Shown piece by piece: positions 42,060 to 54,933 of a stretch of 64,000 nucleotides of DNA. The translations under genes and the position numbers were made by a program. Origin of the DNA: Jacaranda mimosifolia (taxonomy: Eukaryota; Streptophyta; Magnoliopsida; Lamiales; Bignoniaceae); contig CM032128.1 in the NCBI GenBank assembly GCA_018894105.1, forward strand, positions 26,373,299 through 26,437,298, read 5' to 3'. How positions within the stretch are numbered: position 1 is the first letter of the stretch; the number at the start of each line of letters is the position of its first letter. The notes beneath the pieces were generated by a model. That model did no database searches, was not told the DNA's origin, and worked only from the letters and a program-made list of their open reading frames with translations.

Positions 42060-44760
42060 TCCCTTGGAATACATTAAACCATGCTCATCAATCAGAATTT
42101 TTACAGCAATATGTGCTCGATACACATCTATTTGCATATTGCCATAAATCCTTCGTGTTTTTTGCATAACACTTAGCCCAAAGACATACATAAACTCCAC
42201 AATCTAGATCTTCATTTGATTAAAACATATCTGCATTTCTTTTTGTGGCACAATATACCTAAAATAATGTTTTAGGTGTCCAGTAAAAAACTTAGCCTAC
42301 AAAAGTATTTGTTAGTTTTTATTCAAATATTTGGATGAATGTATCACAAATATAAGTGAACTTACAAAAACTTTTGTCGTTGCTTTCGTCTAGGGAGACC
42401 AGGATGATTTCATCTGTATGAACTTCTTCTCAGTCGCGTTCAACACAAGGAAGAATCAATGGTAATGGCTGTTAATGTGGAACATAATAAATTTGCACTT
42501 GCTCAGCACATATAAATTCAGTTCTTCCAGGAACTTGTGCATGTTCAGTTAACCAACAAATTTTGGAATTTTATCTTGTTTTATAGCATGCCTCTTATTT
42601 GCTTTCTCGAGTTCTCTCATAATTTCTTCCCATCAACAATTAATGTTAGAATTTGTTAAATCAAGTTATTTGTAGCTGGAAATACAGAACAAATACTACA
42701 TACATGCACGTATGGAGTCAACCACCAAATATCGTGATCACATTTTTCTCTAAATGAAGGGATGCACAAGACCTTCATTTAGTAATCAATTAAATCTGAC
42801 CTCAACTCTTTCCGAACAACATATTGCAAAACACATATCCTCCAATTTGAAGATCAGGTCCATCTCAAATAGTAACATTACAACAATAAATCATCAAGTT
42901 ACTCAAATCATAAATTTACTATAAAAAGAATAATGTGTATCCACTATGATTACTCCACTTTATCTCGTTGCAAATATGAGTCAATAATTTCTCCCTCTTT
43001 ATCAGATATCTCGGACCGCCCCCTATAATATGCTCATCCTCAAACTGATTAAGGAAGTCCTTATTATCTGATAAATTGGACTCTGCAGATCCAATCTCTA
43101 TCAACCCAGTATTTTAGAAATTCTTTATTTTCTCCTATAAAAAATGCAATACACATATCCAGTACTTTAGTCCAGCTATGTAGTATATTTTCTAATACAA
43201 TTTAGTATTTGTCTCACTTACATCAAGTATAAAAACTCCAAAATGCAGTATTTAAAACTTGTATACACATACCTTTTTCTTCTTGCCACAGTCCTCATGA
43301 GCAATCTGTTTCACTCTTGTCCTTCATAATCTGGTGCTAGGTGTAACAGTGTCTATTTCTTTTCTTTTTTTGGTCGTCTCAGCTCAGTCTCGCATACTTT
43401 TTATGATAGAAGCTATGGTCACTTCCAATGGTAGAATATCTCCTAATTCAGAAATTTTAGGGTGAATTCCATCATCATCACTTTCCTTTTGCGCTTTTTC
43501 TTCCTCTTCTCCTTCATTCTCTTCCTCTTCTTTTCCCTCATTAACTTCTTCTTCTTTTTCCTCTTTCTCTTTTGATTTCCCTTTGTCTTTCTCCTCCTCA
43601 GCCTCAACTTAAATAGCAAGTCCTTTATTCTTAAGAAAGAAAAGTCTTTTTTTTTCCAGTAATTCTATCTCTTTGTCTTTCTCATTCAACATTCCTTACA
43701 AGCCATATACATCAACAGTTGGTGCTCCATGATGTATTGGTAACAATAATTTCTCCTCATTAGGGAACAAATAAATATCCAGAACCTGTTCAAACAAAAC
43801 TCTACAACTTAGTTTGTAATTCTATATGTACATAAAAATATTATTAAAACAAAGATAAGAAATATAAGTTATTACCATATTTCTAGTAATCGTCATGAAT
43901 CTTTCTTCTGCATCAACAACTTTCATGGGAATCTTACTCTTATACCATTGAAGGAATCGTGAAAATGAACACAATGAATTTGTCGTTCCCAAGTAAGGAA
44001 TATGTTCATAAACCCAAGCCTATCATCCAAAAGAAGAATTGTGCAATGTTATAGTTACTCAATAATAGTAATAAAAAATATTAATAGTAGCAGTGCCATT
44101 AACTTACCATTAGGCCAATATTGCATCCATCAAAGTATTTCTTTTTTGGACCTTTCCCTATTTCACCTCATAGATGCATCAAAATCTCATTATGCAAAAA
44201 CTTAAATGCACCAACTCCCCATGCATAAAGGCCAATGGAAGATAAATTATCTACGTACGGTAGAAGGAATCTAGGTATTGCATAATTACTAGTTGGAAAA
44301 ATAATATAGTTGAAAACTAGTAATATGTGCATTCTAACAAAATCATCTATATCCTGATCACTGTGCTTTTTCTGCCAACTCTTTAAATCTTTTACAAATC
44401 TCGACTCGAGTGACATTCTTATTTTTTCCTTCAAATTAACAGTTTCTGACTCTATTTTTATATCAAAATTCATATGTTGCCCCACATGCTGCAACCCCAC
44501 AACAATAGAAAAGTCCCTTGCAGTAAAAGGAAGCCTAATATCATTACCAAAAATAAAAGAACAAGACCTAATAGCAAACCTACTTAAAAGAGCTTTAACT
44601 CGAATAACACTATTAGTATTTAATTTACTCAAGTCAGTCATTTTAAGGTATGTAGAAAATAGGGTTCTCTTCAGTGCTTCAATGTGTTTGAAGTTCATTT
44701 TACTGTCCAACTCTTTCATAATATTTTTATAGTACTCCGGAGAGCACCAAGAATATAGCT
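42060..44760 (-). pseudogene. Decayed DUF1985-Ulp1 (C48 peptidase-like) gene inside the MULE
   Basis: The 5' part (44168-44719, 183 codons, open further up to about 44755) has HIEALKRTLFSTYLKM then FGNDIRLPFTARDFSIVVGL and, later, YAWGVGAFKFLHNEI, the layout of plant DUF1985-type domains. A TGA at 44168 interrupts it, but the frame reads on (GEIGKGPKKKYFDGCNIGLM) to a GT donor. The next exon (43876-44019) reads AWVYEHIPYLGTTNSLCSF and onward, with clean AG and GT borders. A third, from about 43785, is Lys/Glu-rich with several in-frame stops. Near 42184-42204 the frame reads DCGVYVC, the catalytic-cysteine motif of Ulp1-family peptidases, one frame away from the open text before it. At least three stops and one frameshift make it non-functional. 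Confidence 0.6.
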
Positions 44761-45917
44761 CGAAGTCTTTGTTACCTTTAGTAGTTTGGTGTGCAGGTTC
44801 CAGAGTTTTTGGCTATTATTTCTGCATAAAAGAGAGACATACATAACTACATAAATACTGCATTGAAGATTTTGGAACAAGAAGTCACAATATAAATACT
44901 GAAAGTTTGAATTTTTATACAAAAAGACTTGTACATAATACTTAATTAGAAGTTTTGTGTATTGCAACTCATAATTTAAATATAGAAAGTTTCAATTTTT
45001 GTACCCAAAAAAAATAAAATGATTTGGAGGTTTTATGTACTGCAAAGTCAAAATTAAATTATTGAAAACATGAATTTTGCTACTGAAAAAACTAGAACAT
45101 AATGCTGAATTTGAGATCTATACTGCAAGTCACAATTTAAATACTAAAAATTTGAATTTTGATACTATATTATTTAAAAATATTATTAATCACATTAATT
45201 GTGAGTTTGCAGGAATGGATGACTAAGAAATGCTTTAACATGATGTATTGATATCGTATACACCATAAATAAGATAATATCCCTAAAATTCAGTTACAAA
45301 CAACTAATATACACTACACCTTATATGAATTATATAATTACTAAATTCACATAACTGATATTTGAAGCATATAATTGAAACAACAATCGAAGTATAAATT
45401 GACAATATTCAAGTACCAAAAAACTTATATTAGAGTTTTTTTTTTAATAAATGAAAAGATTGACCGTGGTGAATTGAGTATATCAAAATCAGACCTAAAA
45501 TAATTAAAACCAACATCAAACAAGAAGCAAGCAAAGTAATGTACTGCATTTCTTTCTATATTTCAATACAAAAATAACAGAATAGAAAATTATACAACTT
45601 ACCTCGTAGGCCATGTAACTGAGGGGTGAAAATAGAAACCCTTCTAGCTACGACCACAAAAAGAATGTAGAAAAGTCAGGTCCCCAAACAAGAAAGTGAA
45701 AGAGATGAAGATTTTGCCACAACACCAGCGTGAAAATGGAAAGCGGAGCGTCGTTGCAACACTAGACGTCAAGTTTACACAAATTGAGGGAATAAGAAGA
45801 GAAAAACATGAGTTGGGGGGAGGGGGAGTTGCGAAGTAACATTTTTGTTAATGGGGAAGTAGAGAGATTTTTGCCATTTTCAATTTAAGCGAGCGCTCCT
45901 TTGTCTTTTTGACTCAA

Positions 45918-46033
45918 GTGAAGAGTGAACTCAAAACTAAAGTTGAAAATTGGGAGTTAAAACTGGAAAAAGGGTGGATGGGGACTGAATCCTAAAATGG
46001 AAGTTGGTTTGGCTACTTTTCTACAATTAACCC
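45918..46033 (-). repeat. Right terminal inverted repeat of the MULE
   Basis: Inverse partner of 38960-39075. On the minus strand it begins GGGTTAATTGTAGAAAAGT then GCCAAACC and contains the shared TTTTAACTCCCAATTTT block. Confidence 0.75.
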
Positions 46034-46152
46034 AGCTTTTAAATTTATATATTATATTATATTATATATTTTTATAATATTTTTCGAGAACTTGCTCTGT
46101 ATTAAGGCAAAACAGTCATAATATGAAATAGATGGTACAATAATACCTTTAA

Positions 46153-46573
46153 GTGCCCGTTTGGACATGTTTTCAAATCCCATTTTTATTTTCATACATT
46201 TTCAAAAGTTGAGAAAGTAGTTGTGGCTTGAAAATAAAAAATAAAATTTTATTTGGATATTTTGTTGGAAAGTAATGATCAGAAAGAGTGCATAATTGAA
46301 AAATTAGTCAATTTATATTTTTTTATGTTTAAAAATATTTATTTTTTAAAATATATGCATATTTTATTAAATTTTAAGTGAATACATTATGTCAAATCAA
46401 ATTTGAATTTGATTGACGTAATAGTAGGCTAGTAGGGTATGTTTAGAAAAAAAGTTGAAAATGAAAATAAAAAATATTTTAAATAAAAATAGTTAGAAGT
46501 TGATAATTTTTTATTTTCATTTTGTGTTGAAAATAAAAATGAAAGGTGAAAATAAAAATAAATGAGCCCAAAA
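46153..46573. mobile_element. MITE of the GCCCGTTTGG type
   Basis: It begins GTGCCCGTTTGGACATG and TTTTTATTTTCA text and ends AAAATAAAAATAAATGAGCCC, its approximate inverse. The interior is AT-rich and non-coding. Target duplication not resolved. Confidence 0.45.
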
Positions 46574-46755
46574 CTGAAGACCCTAGCTAATAAAAAAAAA
46601 AAAATTTAGTATATAATTTGGGGGTAATCATAAGTAGTACGTATATAATTTGGAAATTCCCTATTCTCGATTGTACTTATTTGGGGCGGGATTGGAAACT
46701 TGCAAATAAAAAGAAAAAGAAAAAAGAAAAATTCTCTTTTCATAATTGGACATGC

Positions 46756-46759
<4 letters not shown>

Positions 46760-46786
<27 letters not shown>
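46760..46786. repeat. (AT)n microsatellite
   Basis: TA dinucleotide run directly next to the 3' terminus of the first Helitron-like element. Confidence 0.8.
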
Positions 46787-46790
<4 letters not shown>

Positions 46791-49147
46791 GCATTATTCT
46801 CATGTTATGCACAGATCTTTAAAACTACTATATATATTAATGTAATTGTTGAATTATAAATATAATTAAAAATAACAATAGAGAAATAAAAATATCGTAA
46901 AAATATTCAAGTAATTAGTAAAATTAAATGTTACTTTTCAACATGGTGAAGTAAAATTAAATTTAAAGCTTTAAAATCTAGTATTTAAAAGCTTGGAACA
47001 TATAAAGACATCTCATATATATGATGTCATGAAAAATAAGTTTCTAAATTATTCAGCAAGAATTAAAAAAAAATTTGAAATTTCCAAACATAAAAGTTTA
47101 TTAATATGATTATATACTTTATTAAAAAGAAGAAAATATTATAAAATCAAAAACTAATTGCTTTAATAAATAAAAATATATAAGAAAGATATAGGACACA
47201 AGATTGATGGTTTAAAGTTGCTTAGGAAAAACTAAAAATTATAATACTTTGAGATTACTTTAGACTTAAAAATGATGATATATATTAAGCTAAAATTTAA
47301 AATATAAAGAATTAAATAATATATTGCCTGGTAAGAATTTAAAAAAAATCTTATTTAATTTTAATTTTTGATTAAAAATTAATTAATCCAAAGAAAACTA
47401 TGATAGGGAAGATAAAAAAAAAAAAAGGTTAAAAATCAAACTAAAAATATAAAATAATTATAAATTTGAAATCAATATGAGTAAATAAGTTAATAGAAAC
47501 CTCTTAATTTGACTTATAAGTTAATTATTGAATAATTAAGTAAAGAAAAGAGTTCGACATTAGTAATACAAAGTTAAAATTATAGTAAATTGATAAAGTA
47601 ATTATAAACTCTGAATTGATCTTAAAATAGGAATTAGTAACAGGATATGAGGATGAAATTAGAATGTCAAACAAAATATAGAAAAAATAAATTATTATGT
47701 TCATTCTCAATATAATTGGATCTTCATATTATATTTCAAAAATAGCAAAAAAAGTGAATAACAAAAAAAGTTGTTAATGTTTCAAACAATCAAAATTTAA
47801 AAATAAAAAATAAAATTGGATACATATTTTGATGGATTAAATAATGACCAATGTTATAAATTTTAAAACTTAATGGGTGTATTTTTTCTTTTTTATTGAA
47901 ATAACCATCTTATGATTTTTTCTAAAATAGATCAAAAAAAGATCTAAGAATATATATTAATGAAGTAATATATAAAGTTTTTAAAAAGAAGTCCGAACTG
48001 ACATACATAATTACGCATATATGAACAGAAAATAAAAATTAAAGGACATACTTTTAAAATTATAATATTCAAAAAGTAAAATAAATTTTAAAAATATTAA
48101 AACAAAAGAATAAATCTCATTGTATAAAATTATAAACTTAGATTGAAGAGAGAGAGAGAGAGAGAATTTAAAAATAAATTGAAAAACTTAACAAATAAAT
48201 TAACAACTTGATTCAAAGAATGAGTAAAAGGATACTAAAAGTATAACAAATTAAATAAAACAAAAATCAAATAAAAAAATTTATCAATAAATAAAGAGAA
48301 AAATATAACTAATAAAAATGAAGCAAAATTAAAAAATATTAAGAGTGATTAATATATATCTCATCTCATAAAATTATAAAATTAAATGAATAAAAAGAGA
48401 AATTAAAAATAAAAAAATTAAATAAATGAATTGATAACTTAAACTAAGTAATAAACAAAAAAGATATAAAAGTTTACAAATTTAATAGCAATAAAAGCTA
48501 AATGATATACTTTATTTATTGTTGAAAAGAAATTTATAGAATTAAAATTCAAAATGTCCTTTCCATCATTTAACATACCTAAAATAAACAAAAATAAAAT
48601 AAAATAAAGTGAACAATAAAATCAAACAAACAATAAACAATTTGAAGAATGAAATAAAAAGGCACACAAAGTGATAGAGAAAAAAAATGCTAGAAAATAA
48701 AGAGGCACACAATGAATAGAGTGAAAAAAAAGCTAGAAACTAATGATATTAATGAAATGGCTTTCGAAACACTCTATATATAGTGGTATAGATATGAATT
48801 AATTATTAAAGATAATAGAAAAACAATGAAAACTTATTAAATTATTGAGTTCAAATGATCAAGGAATCTTCCACATATTGAGGGTAGAGATGAAAGAAAT
48901 TTTGTAGATAATATGCAATCATTTTTTGATATTAGAGATAAATAAAGAATAATTTATTCTAATCAATAAAATAATTTAAAAGATCTAGATATCTTTAACA
49001 TGAATAAATAATATTAAATTCGATAACTAAAAATTAATTTTAAAATTTAAGAAAAACTCAAAATTCTAAAATTTTAGAATTTGATCAAAATTTTATAATT
49101 GTGGGTTCCACACTTTTGTGCTATATATAGTAGTATAAATAGATAGA
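46787..49147 (-). mobile_element. Non-autonomous Helitron-like element H1
   Basis: Read on the minus strand it starts A|TCTATCTATTTATACTAC followed by TATATATAGCAC, and ends with a weak hairpin GTGCATAACATG then AATAATGCTAT|T. The ends lack inverted repeats and a target duplication and sit between A and T, as in Helitrons. The interior is extremely AT-rich with no Rep/helicase. It is colinear with the element at 49353-54500. Confidence 0.5.
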
Positions 49148-49352
49148 TATATTTTGAATTTCAGATGAAATGAAATTAGAGATAACATACAATCATATCA
49201 GCTAGAGATAATAATCAACAACCATTAAAGTTTTTTTTAATTGAATAAAAATACAAAAAATTCTAAGAATTTGCCATTTGGCCAAAATTGCACAATTAGA
49301 ATCAAAATTGCATAATTGTGCGTCCAACAACGTTGTGCTATATATAATAGTA
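49148..49352 (-). mobile_element. Helitron 5'-end fragment
   Basis: On the minus strand ATATATAGCACAACG leads into CACAATTATGCAATTTTGATT and TTTTGGCCAAATGGCAAATTC, the same subterminal text as at 54933 and 55103. Only the first ~200 bp of the element is present here. Confidence 0.45.
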
Positions 49353-50085
49353 TTAGCATTATTCCCGTGCTATGCATGGATTCTTTAAAATTATTATATA
49401 TTAATGTAATTATTGAATTATAAATGTAATTAAAAATAATAATATAAAAAATAAAATTATCCCAAAAAATGGTCAAATAATTAGTAAAAAGTAAATTTAA
49501 GATTATTTAGTGAGAAGTTAAAAAATATATTCTAAACTTCCAAAAATAAAAAGTCTATGAATATGATTACATATTTTATTAAAAAGAAAAAAATAATATG
49601 CAACCAAAAACTAATAGATAGTTGCATTAAAAAATAAAAAAATATGAGAAGGATATGAAACACAAGATTGCTGGTTTAAAAGTTGTTGGAAAAAATTTAA
49701 AATTATAATACTTTAAAATTACGTTATACTTAAAAGACAATGAGTATATATTAAGTTAAAACTTAAAATATAAACAATTAGATAATATATTGGCTACCAA
49801 GAATTTAAAAAATTTCTTATTTAATTTTAGTTTCTGAATAAAAATCAATTAAGCCAAGACAAAACTTTGATAGTAAAGAAAAAAAATTCAAAAAATAAAA
49901 TAAATATATAAAATAGTTATAAAGTTAAAATCAATATTAGTATATAAGTTAAACCTTTTATTGACTCATAGTTTAGTTATCCAATAATTAAGTGAAGAAA
50001 AGAAGTAAGAATATATATTGATAAAATAGTATTTAATTTTTTTAAAAATATTAAGAATTATACATACTTATAAATACAAAATTAA

Positions 50086-50122
<37 letters not shown>

Positions 50123-50576
50123 AATAAAAAATAAAAATTAAATGACATACTTTTAAAATATCAATATTCAAAAAGTGAAACAAACTTTACAAATACCAAA
50201 ACCAAAAAATAGATCTTATCCTATAAGATTATAAATTTAGATAAAAAAAATAAGAGAATTTAAAAATAAATTACAAAATCTAACAAATAAATTAATAACT
50301 TAATTCAAAGAATGAATTAAAGGATACTAAATGTATAACAATTTAAATAAAATAAAAATTAACTGACAAAATTTATCAATAATTGAAGATAAAAATATAA
50401 TTAATAAAAATAAAATTAAATTAAAAAATATTAAGAGCAATTAATATATATCTCATCTCGTAAAATTATAAAATTAAAAGAACAAAAAAGGAATTTAAAA
50501 TTAAAAAAATTAAAAAATGAATCGATAACTTCAACTAAGTAATAAACAAAAAAGATAATAAAAAATTTACAAAGTC

Positions 50577-50607
<31 letters not shown>
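50577..50607. repeat. (AAT)n microsatellite at the LTR copy B junction
   Basis: About ten ATA/AAT trinucleotides replace the expected first ~80 bases (TGTAACACC...) of the LTR-like element. Confidence 0.8.
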
Positions 50608-50610
<3 letters not shown>

Positions 50611-53600
50611 TAAAAAGGACTTGATTGTAAGAATTTTGAAAGTATTGGGGATCAAAACGCAAATAAGGTAAGACTTGATTGTAACATATTTTGAAGTTTA
50701 GGGGGTCTAAATGGAGTTAATTTTGGTCAATTGGGTCAAAATAGTGCACTAGTTAGTTTGAGGATTGAATTGAAATTGAGAAAAGAATTTTGGGATTCAA
50801 TTGATAATAGAAGAAAAGTCTTGGGGGTCAATTTGGAATTTCTGGGAATTGCCTTTAAATAGCAAGAACCCGCTCCATCTTCTTCAAATTTTCACCATCC
50901 ACCCCTCACCAACCTCATCGTCAATTTCCTCCAACAGCCTACCAACCTTGAAACCGAGACCACCTCCACTTTCCTCTAAGCTCAAGGAACTCATACATAC
51001 CTACCACCTCCAAACCGGCTGGCGAAATACTGGAAACTTACAAGCTAAACTGGACGTGCGGCGAAGGTGATGGGTCTCGTCGTTCTGACGACATTTTACG
51101 ACGATCAAGGGGTGAATCTTGAGGAGTTATGCTCGGTGAACGTGTTGGTGGCCTCAATTTTGCGAATCGGCCACCGGCGGAGGAGAATTGGACGCGGCAG
51201 CAGATGACAGCAAGTAGAGACCTAGTTGGGTTTTTTGGCCAATTGAACTGCAATTCGAAGGCGAAATCTGGAATTAGCTTGGGGGTTTGATAGAGTACAG
51301 TAGGGAGCACCTTTTGACGGTGCACGACGGCGGCACTCCAACAGTGCTCCGACGAGCTCCACCAGTTTCACTGGCTCGATGATCTGAGCACATTCGGACT
51401 ACTCCTGTGTAGTGATTTGGCATCGAACTTGGTCAAATTGGGTAAAACATCGATTAATCGATTCTTGATTTAATCTGATCAGATTATTGAGCTAATTTTG
51501 ATTGTAAGTTCAAGTAAATTGGACAAAGAATTGTGATTATAGATTTAAATGATCGAAGAGGAATTTGATTTTGTAAGCATTTGTGGAATCGGATCGAAAA
51601 TCAGAATCTAACTATCATTAGATTGGGTTATTTAAGATAAACGGCCTGCTATTTTTGACTTGGCATAATATTGCGAGATTAATTATGTAATTAAGGACAT
51701 GATATTTTTCTGTTCTTGAGACCGCCATGAATAGCACGATTTCATAATGATTATGCCGAGCCAACCCTAAAACTATCGTATTAATCGAATAGCTATTAAT
51801 TTTAGACTATTATTAGTGTGATTGTAATTATTAAAGATTATTAGGGTTGAATGTGGATTTTGACTGTGAACCTATTCTTTTGGATTAGGTAATGAGGAAC
51901 TGGGTCCCGTAGACCAGTAGGTGGTGATAACATTGCGGAGGTTATTAAGGTGAGGTTCTAACCTCTTGGGTATTTGCTTTGTATGCCCTATGAGGTTACC
52001 ACCCTTTTATTGCTAGGAAAACAACATATTTGCCATTCTTGATTCTTGACTCATGTATACATGTTGCGCTTGATTAAAATTGTCTTGATGCTCAGGGCCT
52101 TCTATTGTGTTGTGAACCATTATCCCTTGTGCCCCTCAGCCTTGCTGGTTGATCCCGTATCTGTTATTTACTTTTAATTGGGTGCCAATGATACGCCCTT
52201 GCCAACTGCTTATTTGCTCAGTTTTTTGAGATTGGTGTTCTACCCTGCTCATGAACGACTTATACTCGAACTCATGTGTTGAATGTTTCTTGTTGTTCCT
52301 TTGTCTGAGATCCATTCATGAATCTTAGTTTGAAATTAAGGTTTTCCTGAATATTAATGTTCATGTCTGAAAGGAATCCTATAATATGATACTTGAGATT
52401 TCAAACTTGAAAATCTTTTATTTAAACCATAAAGCTTTCAAAGCTCAAAATTTTCAAAGCATTATTTAACTGATTTATTTTGAGACAATTTTCATATTTT
52501 ATAATATGGTTTGTCAGCAATCTTACTGACTAGCTATTCTTAATTCTGACTAGATATGAGGCAGTCACGTTGACTGACCTGTACCATTGTATTGGTGCTA
52601 AAGACTATATTAGCTTGCCTGGTTTGTGATCTTGACTTTGGGCAGTTAGGGGTTGACTGTGGCTTAAAGTTTGATCAATGAGGATCGGTCCTACTGATTC
52701 TTGTGTTACGATCTTGTCTTTAGGGAAAGATGGCTCGATAAGGATCGATCTTACCGATTCATGTTGTAGCGGTTTGGCGAATTGGCTACTCGTCGAGGTG
52801 ATATAAGGGGGTAGGCCGTTTTACGGTTGAATCAAGGCGATAAAAGGGGCAGGCTGTTTTACGATTGTATCATTTATGCAAAATCGAAGAGGTATAAGGG
52901 GGAAGGCCGTTTTACGGTCGAATCGTTTATACATAATCGGGAAATATAAAGGGGAAGGTCGTTGCACGGTCGTACATGTAAAATATGCTTGTACCACTGG
53001 TTTTACAAAATGTTCTTGTCTAGTCTGTTTTATAAAACTGAACAAAATCCTAGATTTTGAAACCTGAATATTTCATGAAACAATTTGTTATTGAGTTCTT
53101 TAAAACTAATCATATCTACGAGTTTTGAGATTTTCTATGTAATGTTTTTAAACATGAAATGACTCTTCACCAGTATGGGACGACATTAAATCACAAGAAC
53201 TATTAGTTTTTGGTTGTAGTTCGTAGATTCGTACATTCTTTCAAATCTCCAAAATCCAGTTATCATAACTTGTATTTTTAGTTTTTTGGATTCAGAATGA
53301 ATATTCTTCTTGTAAATGTATATTGTATTCCATTTCGTTCTGATTCTTTCTATACATATAAATGATTGCCTCATTAATCATTTGGACTTTACCCTCTTCG
53401 TGCTATTCTTTTGTTCTTTGGCCAGATTGAAGAGTAGAAAGCACCCTGAGCTCGGGCTACCTTTTGGCAGAGTGTAAATATTGTTATCATGACATCTATA
53501 ACAGTAAAGATGTCAGATGTTATTGTCGTAATGTAATAGGGGGCATAGGTTATAAGTTAATGTCTTTTCTTCTATGAAGTGTGACAGGTTAGAGTTCCTG

Positions 53601-53888
53601 ACGAATGATGTTAATATATGAGTTAAATTATGGGCCTTTGAAAAATTGTGACTTGTTATGAGAACTTGGGTTATGCTTGTCATTTTCAGCATGATTAACT
53701 TTGAATTTAAGTTATGAATAGTATGTGGAGTTTGAACTTTAGGATTTGATTGGAACTTTTTTATACATTTCGCATTGTTATGGAATTTCTTAAGTTGAAA
53801 ATTTTGGAGGTGTGTAAATTGTTTTTTGAAAATTTGACTGGAGTAGCACATCGGTTTGAAGCAAGCACCTCTCGGATGGGGCGCTACA
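50598..53888 (+). mobile_element. Long solo-LTR-like element, copy B (5'-truncated)
   Basis: From AATAAAAAGGACTTGATTG it follows copy C (from about 55530), and it ends GATGGGGCGCTACA exactly as that family does. A TTTAAATAGC box near 50851, a CT-rich leader and a GC-rich segment (51050-51400) lie in the same order as in copies A and C. The first ~80 bases are missing. H1 supplies the uninterrupted (empty) site, confirming an insertion. No coding capacity was found. Confidence 0.6.
52799..52975 (+). repeat. Short tandem repeat with GGCCGTTTTACGGTCG motif
   Basis: Four degenerate copies of ATATAAGGGGGAAGGCCG, then TTTTACGGTCGAATC, occur near 52801, 52841, 52891 and 52945, with TTTATACATAATCG spacers between the last copies. 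The motif GGCCGTTTTACGG is partly palindromic. Confidence 0.7.
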
Positions 53889-54500
53889 TTATTTATGGTT
53901 GAAAAGAAATTTATAGCATTAAAATTCAAAAATCTCTTCCATCATGTACATAATATCCCTAAAAAAAAAAGAAATCAAAAAAGTGAAAAATAAAATCAAA
54001 CAATCAATAAACAATTTGAAGAATAAAATAAAGAGGCATACAAAGAGATATGGGGAAAAAATGCTAGAAAATAAAGAGGCACACGAAGAATAGAGTGGAA
54101 AAAAATGCTAGAAACTAAAAGTATTAATAAAATGACTTTCAAAACACTCTATATATAGTGCTATAGATATAAATTAGTTATTAAAGATAAGAGAAAATTA
54201 TAAAAAAATTATCAAACTATAGAGTTCAAATGATCCAAGTATCTTTTATATATTGAAAGTAGAGATGAAAGAGATTTTGTAGATAAAATGAAATAATTTT
54301 TTTGATATTTGAGATAAACAAAGAATATTTTTTTCTAATCAATAAATGATTTCAAAAATCTAGATATCTTTAAAAGGAATAAATACTTTCAATTTAATTA
54401 TCAAAAATCAATTTTTAAAGTTAATTAAAAAGCTCAAAATTCTAAGAATTCAGAATTTGATCAAAATTGCACAATTATGGATCTCACACCGTTCTGCTAT

Positions 54501-54933
54501 AAAATAATTGTAGAATAATAAAATTTATATATAAAATAAATAAAATATTTATCTATTAATCTTGTGATAAATTAAATTTATAAGATAGAATTTTGTGATA
54601 AGAGTACTTAACATGATGCTTATAAAATATTTTTTAAATTATAAACTTATTTAGTGAGATAAAAATATGATTATACATATTTTTTGAATTATCTTATGAG
54701 ATAGAAATCTATATCACAATTCTGGATAAACATAACATGATATTTTAGTTATAATAGATAAGTTGATCGTATTAAAATGAAATATAAAAGTAAATAAACA
54801 ACCAATAAAATTTTTTCAACTGAATTAAAATACTCAAAATTCTAAGAATTTGACATTTGGCCAAAATTGGATAATTAGAATCAAAATTGCACAATTAGAT
54901 AAACACAAAACTGTGCTACATATAATGTATAGA
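54501..54933 (-). mobile_element. Helitron-like 5' part H3
   Basis: On the minus strand it begins A|TCTATACATTATATGTAGC then ACAGTTTTGTG and runs down to CTACAATTATTTTA near 54500. Its interior (54500-54590) is the inverse of 60541-60610 in H4, so H3 and H4 are the same family facing head-to-head. Confidence 0.5.

Larger units (their letters stand above)
38960..46033. mobile_element. Mutator-like element (7.07 kb) carrying a decayed Ulp1-type gene
   Basis: The ends are long inverted repeats (~115 bp each, starting GGG...CCAAAC-). The flanking 9-mers ATCTTTTAA (38951-38959) and AGCTTTTAA (46034-46042) agree at 8 of 9 bases; a 9-bp target duplication with long TIRs is the Mutator signature. 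No MuDR-type transposase was found, so the element appears non-autonomous. The interior carries, on the minus strand, a broken DUF1985-plus-Ulp1-like gene (about 42060-44760) and a ~400-bp tandem array (40084-41880). Plant MULEs carrying Ulp1-like C48 protease genes are known. Confidence 0.8.
49353..54500 (-). mobile_element. Helitron-like element H2, split by LTR copy B
   Basis: Its 3' end on the minus strand is CCATGCATAGCACGGG, a six-pair hairpin with one mismatch and an ATA loop, followed by AATAATGCTAA|T. This is the CTRR-T ending of Helitrons. The sequence is colinear with H1 (46787-49147) up to about 50576, is interrupted by the LTR-like element at 50598-53888, and resumes at 53889. 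The 5' end near 54500 (TTTTATAGCAGAACGGTG) lacks the terminal TC. No coding capacity. Confidence 0.5.

Noticed and set aside
50801..51325. 89- and 95-codon frames as a gene
   Set aside because: They overlap on opposite strands in the leader-like segment of LTR-like copy B and have no recognised homology.
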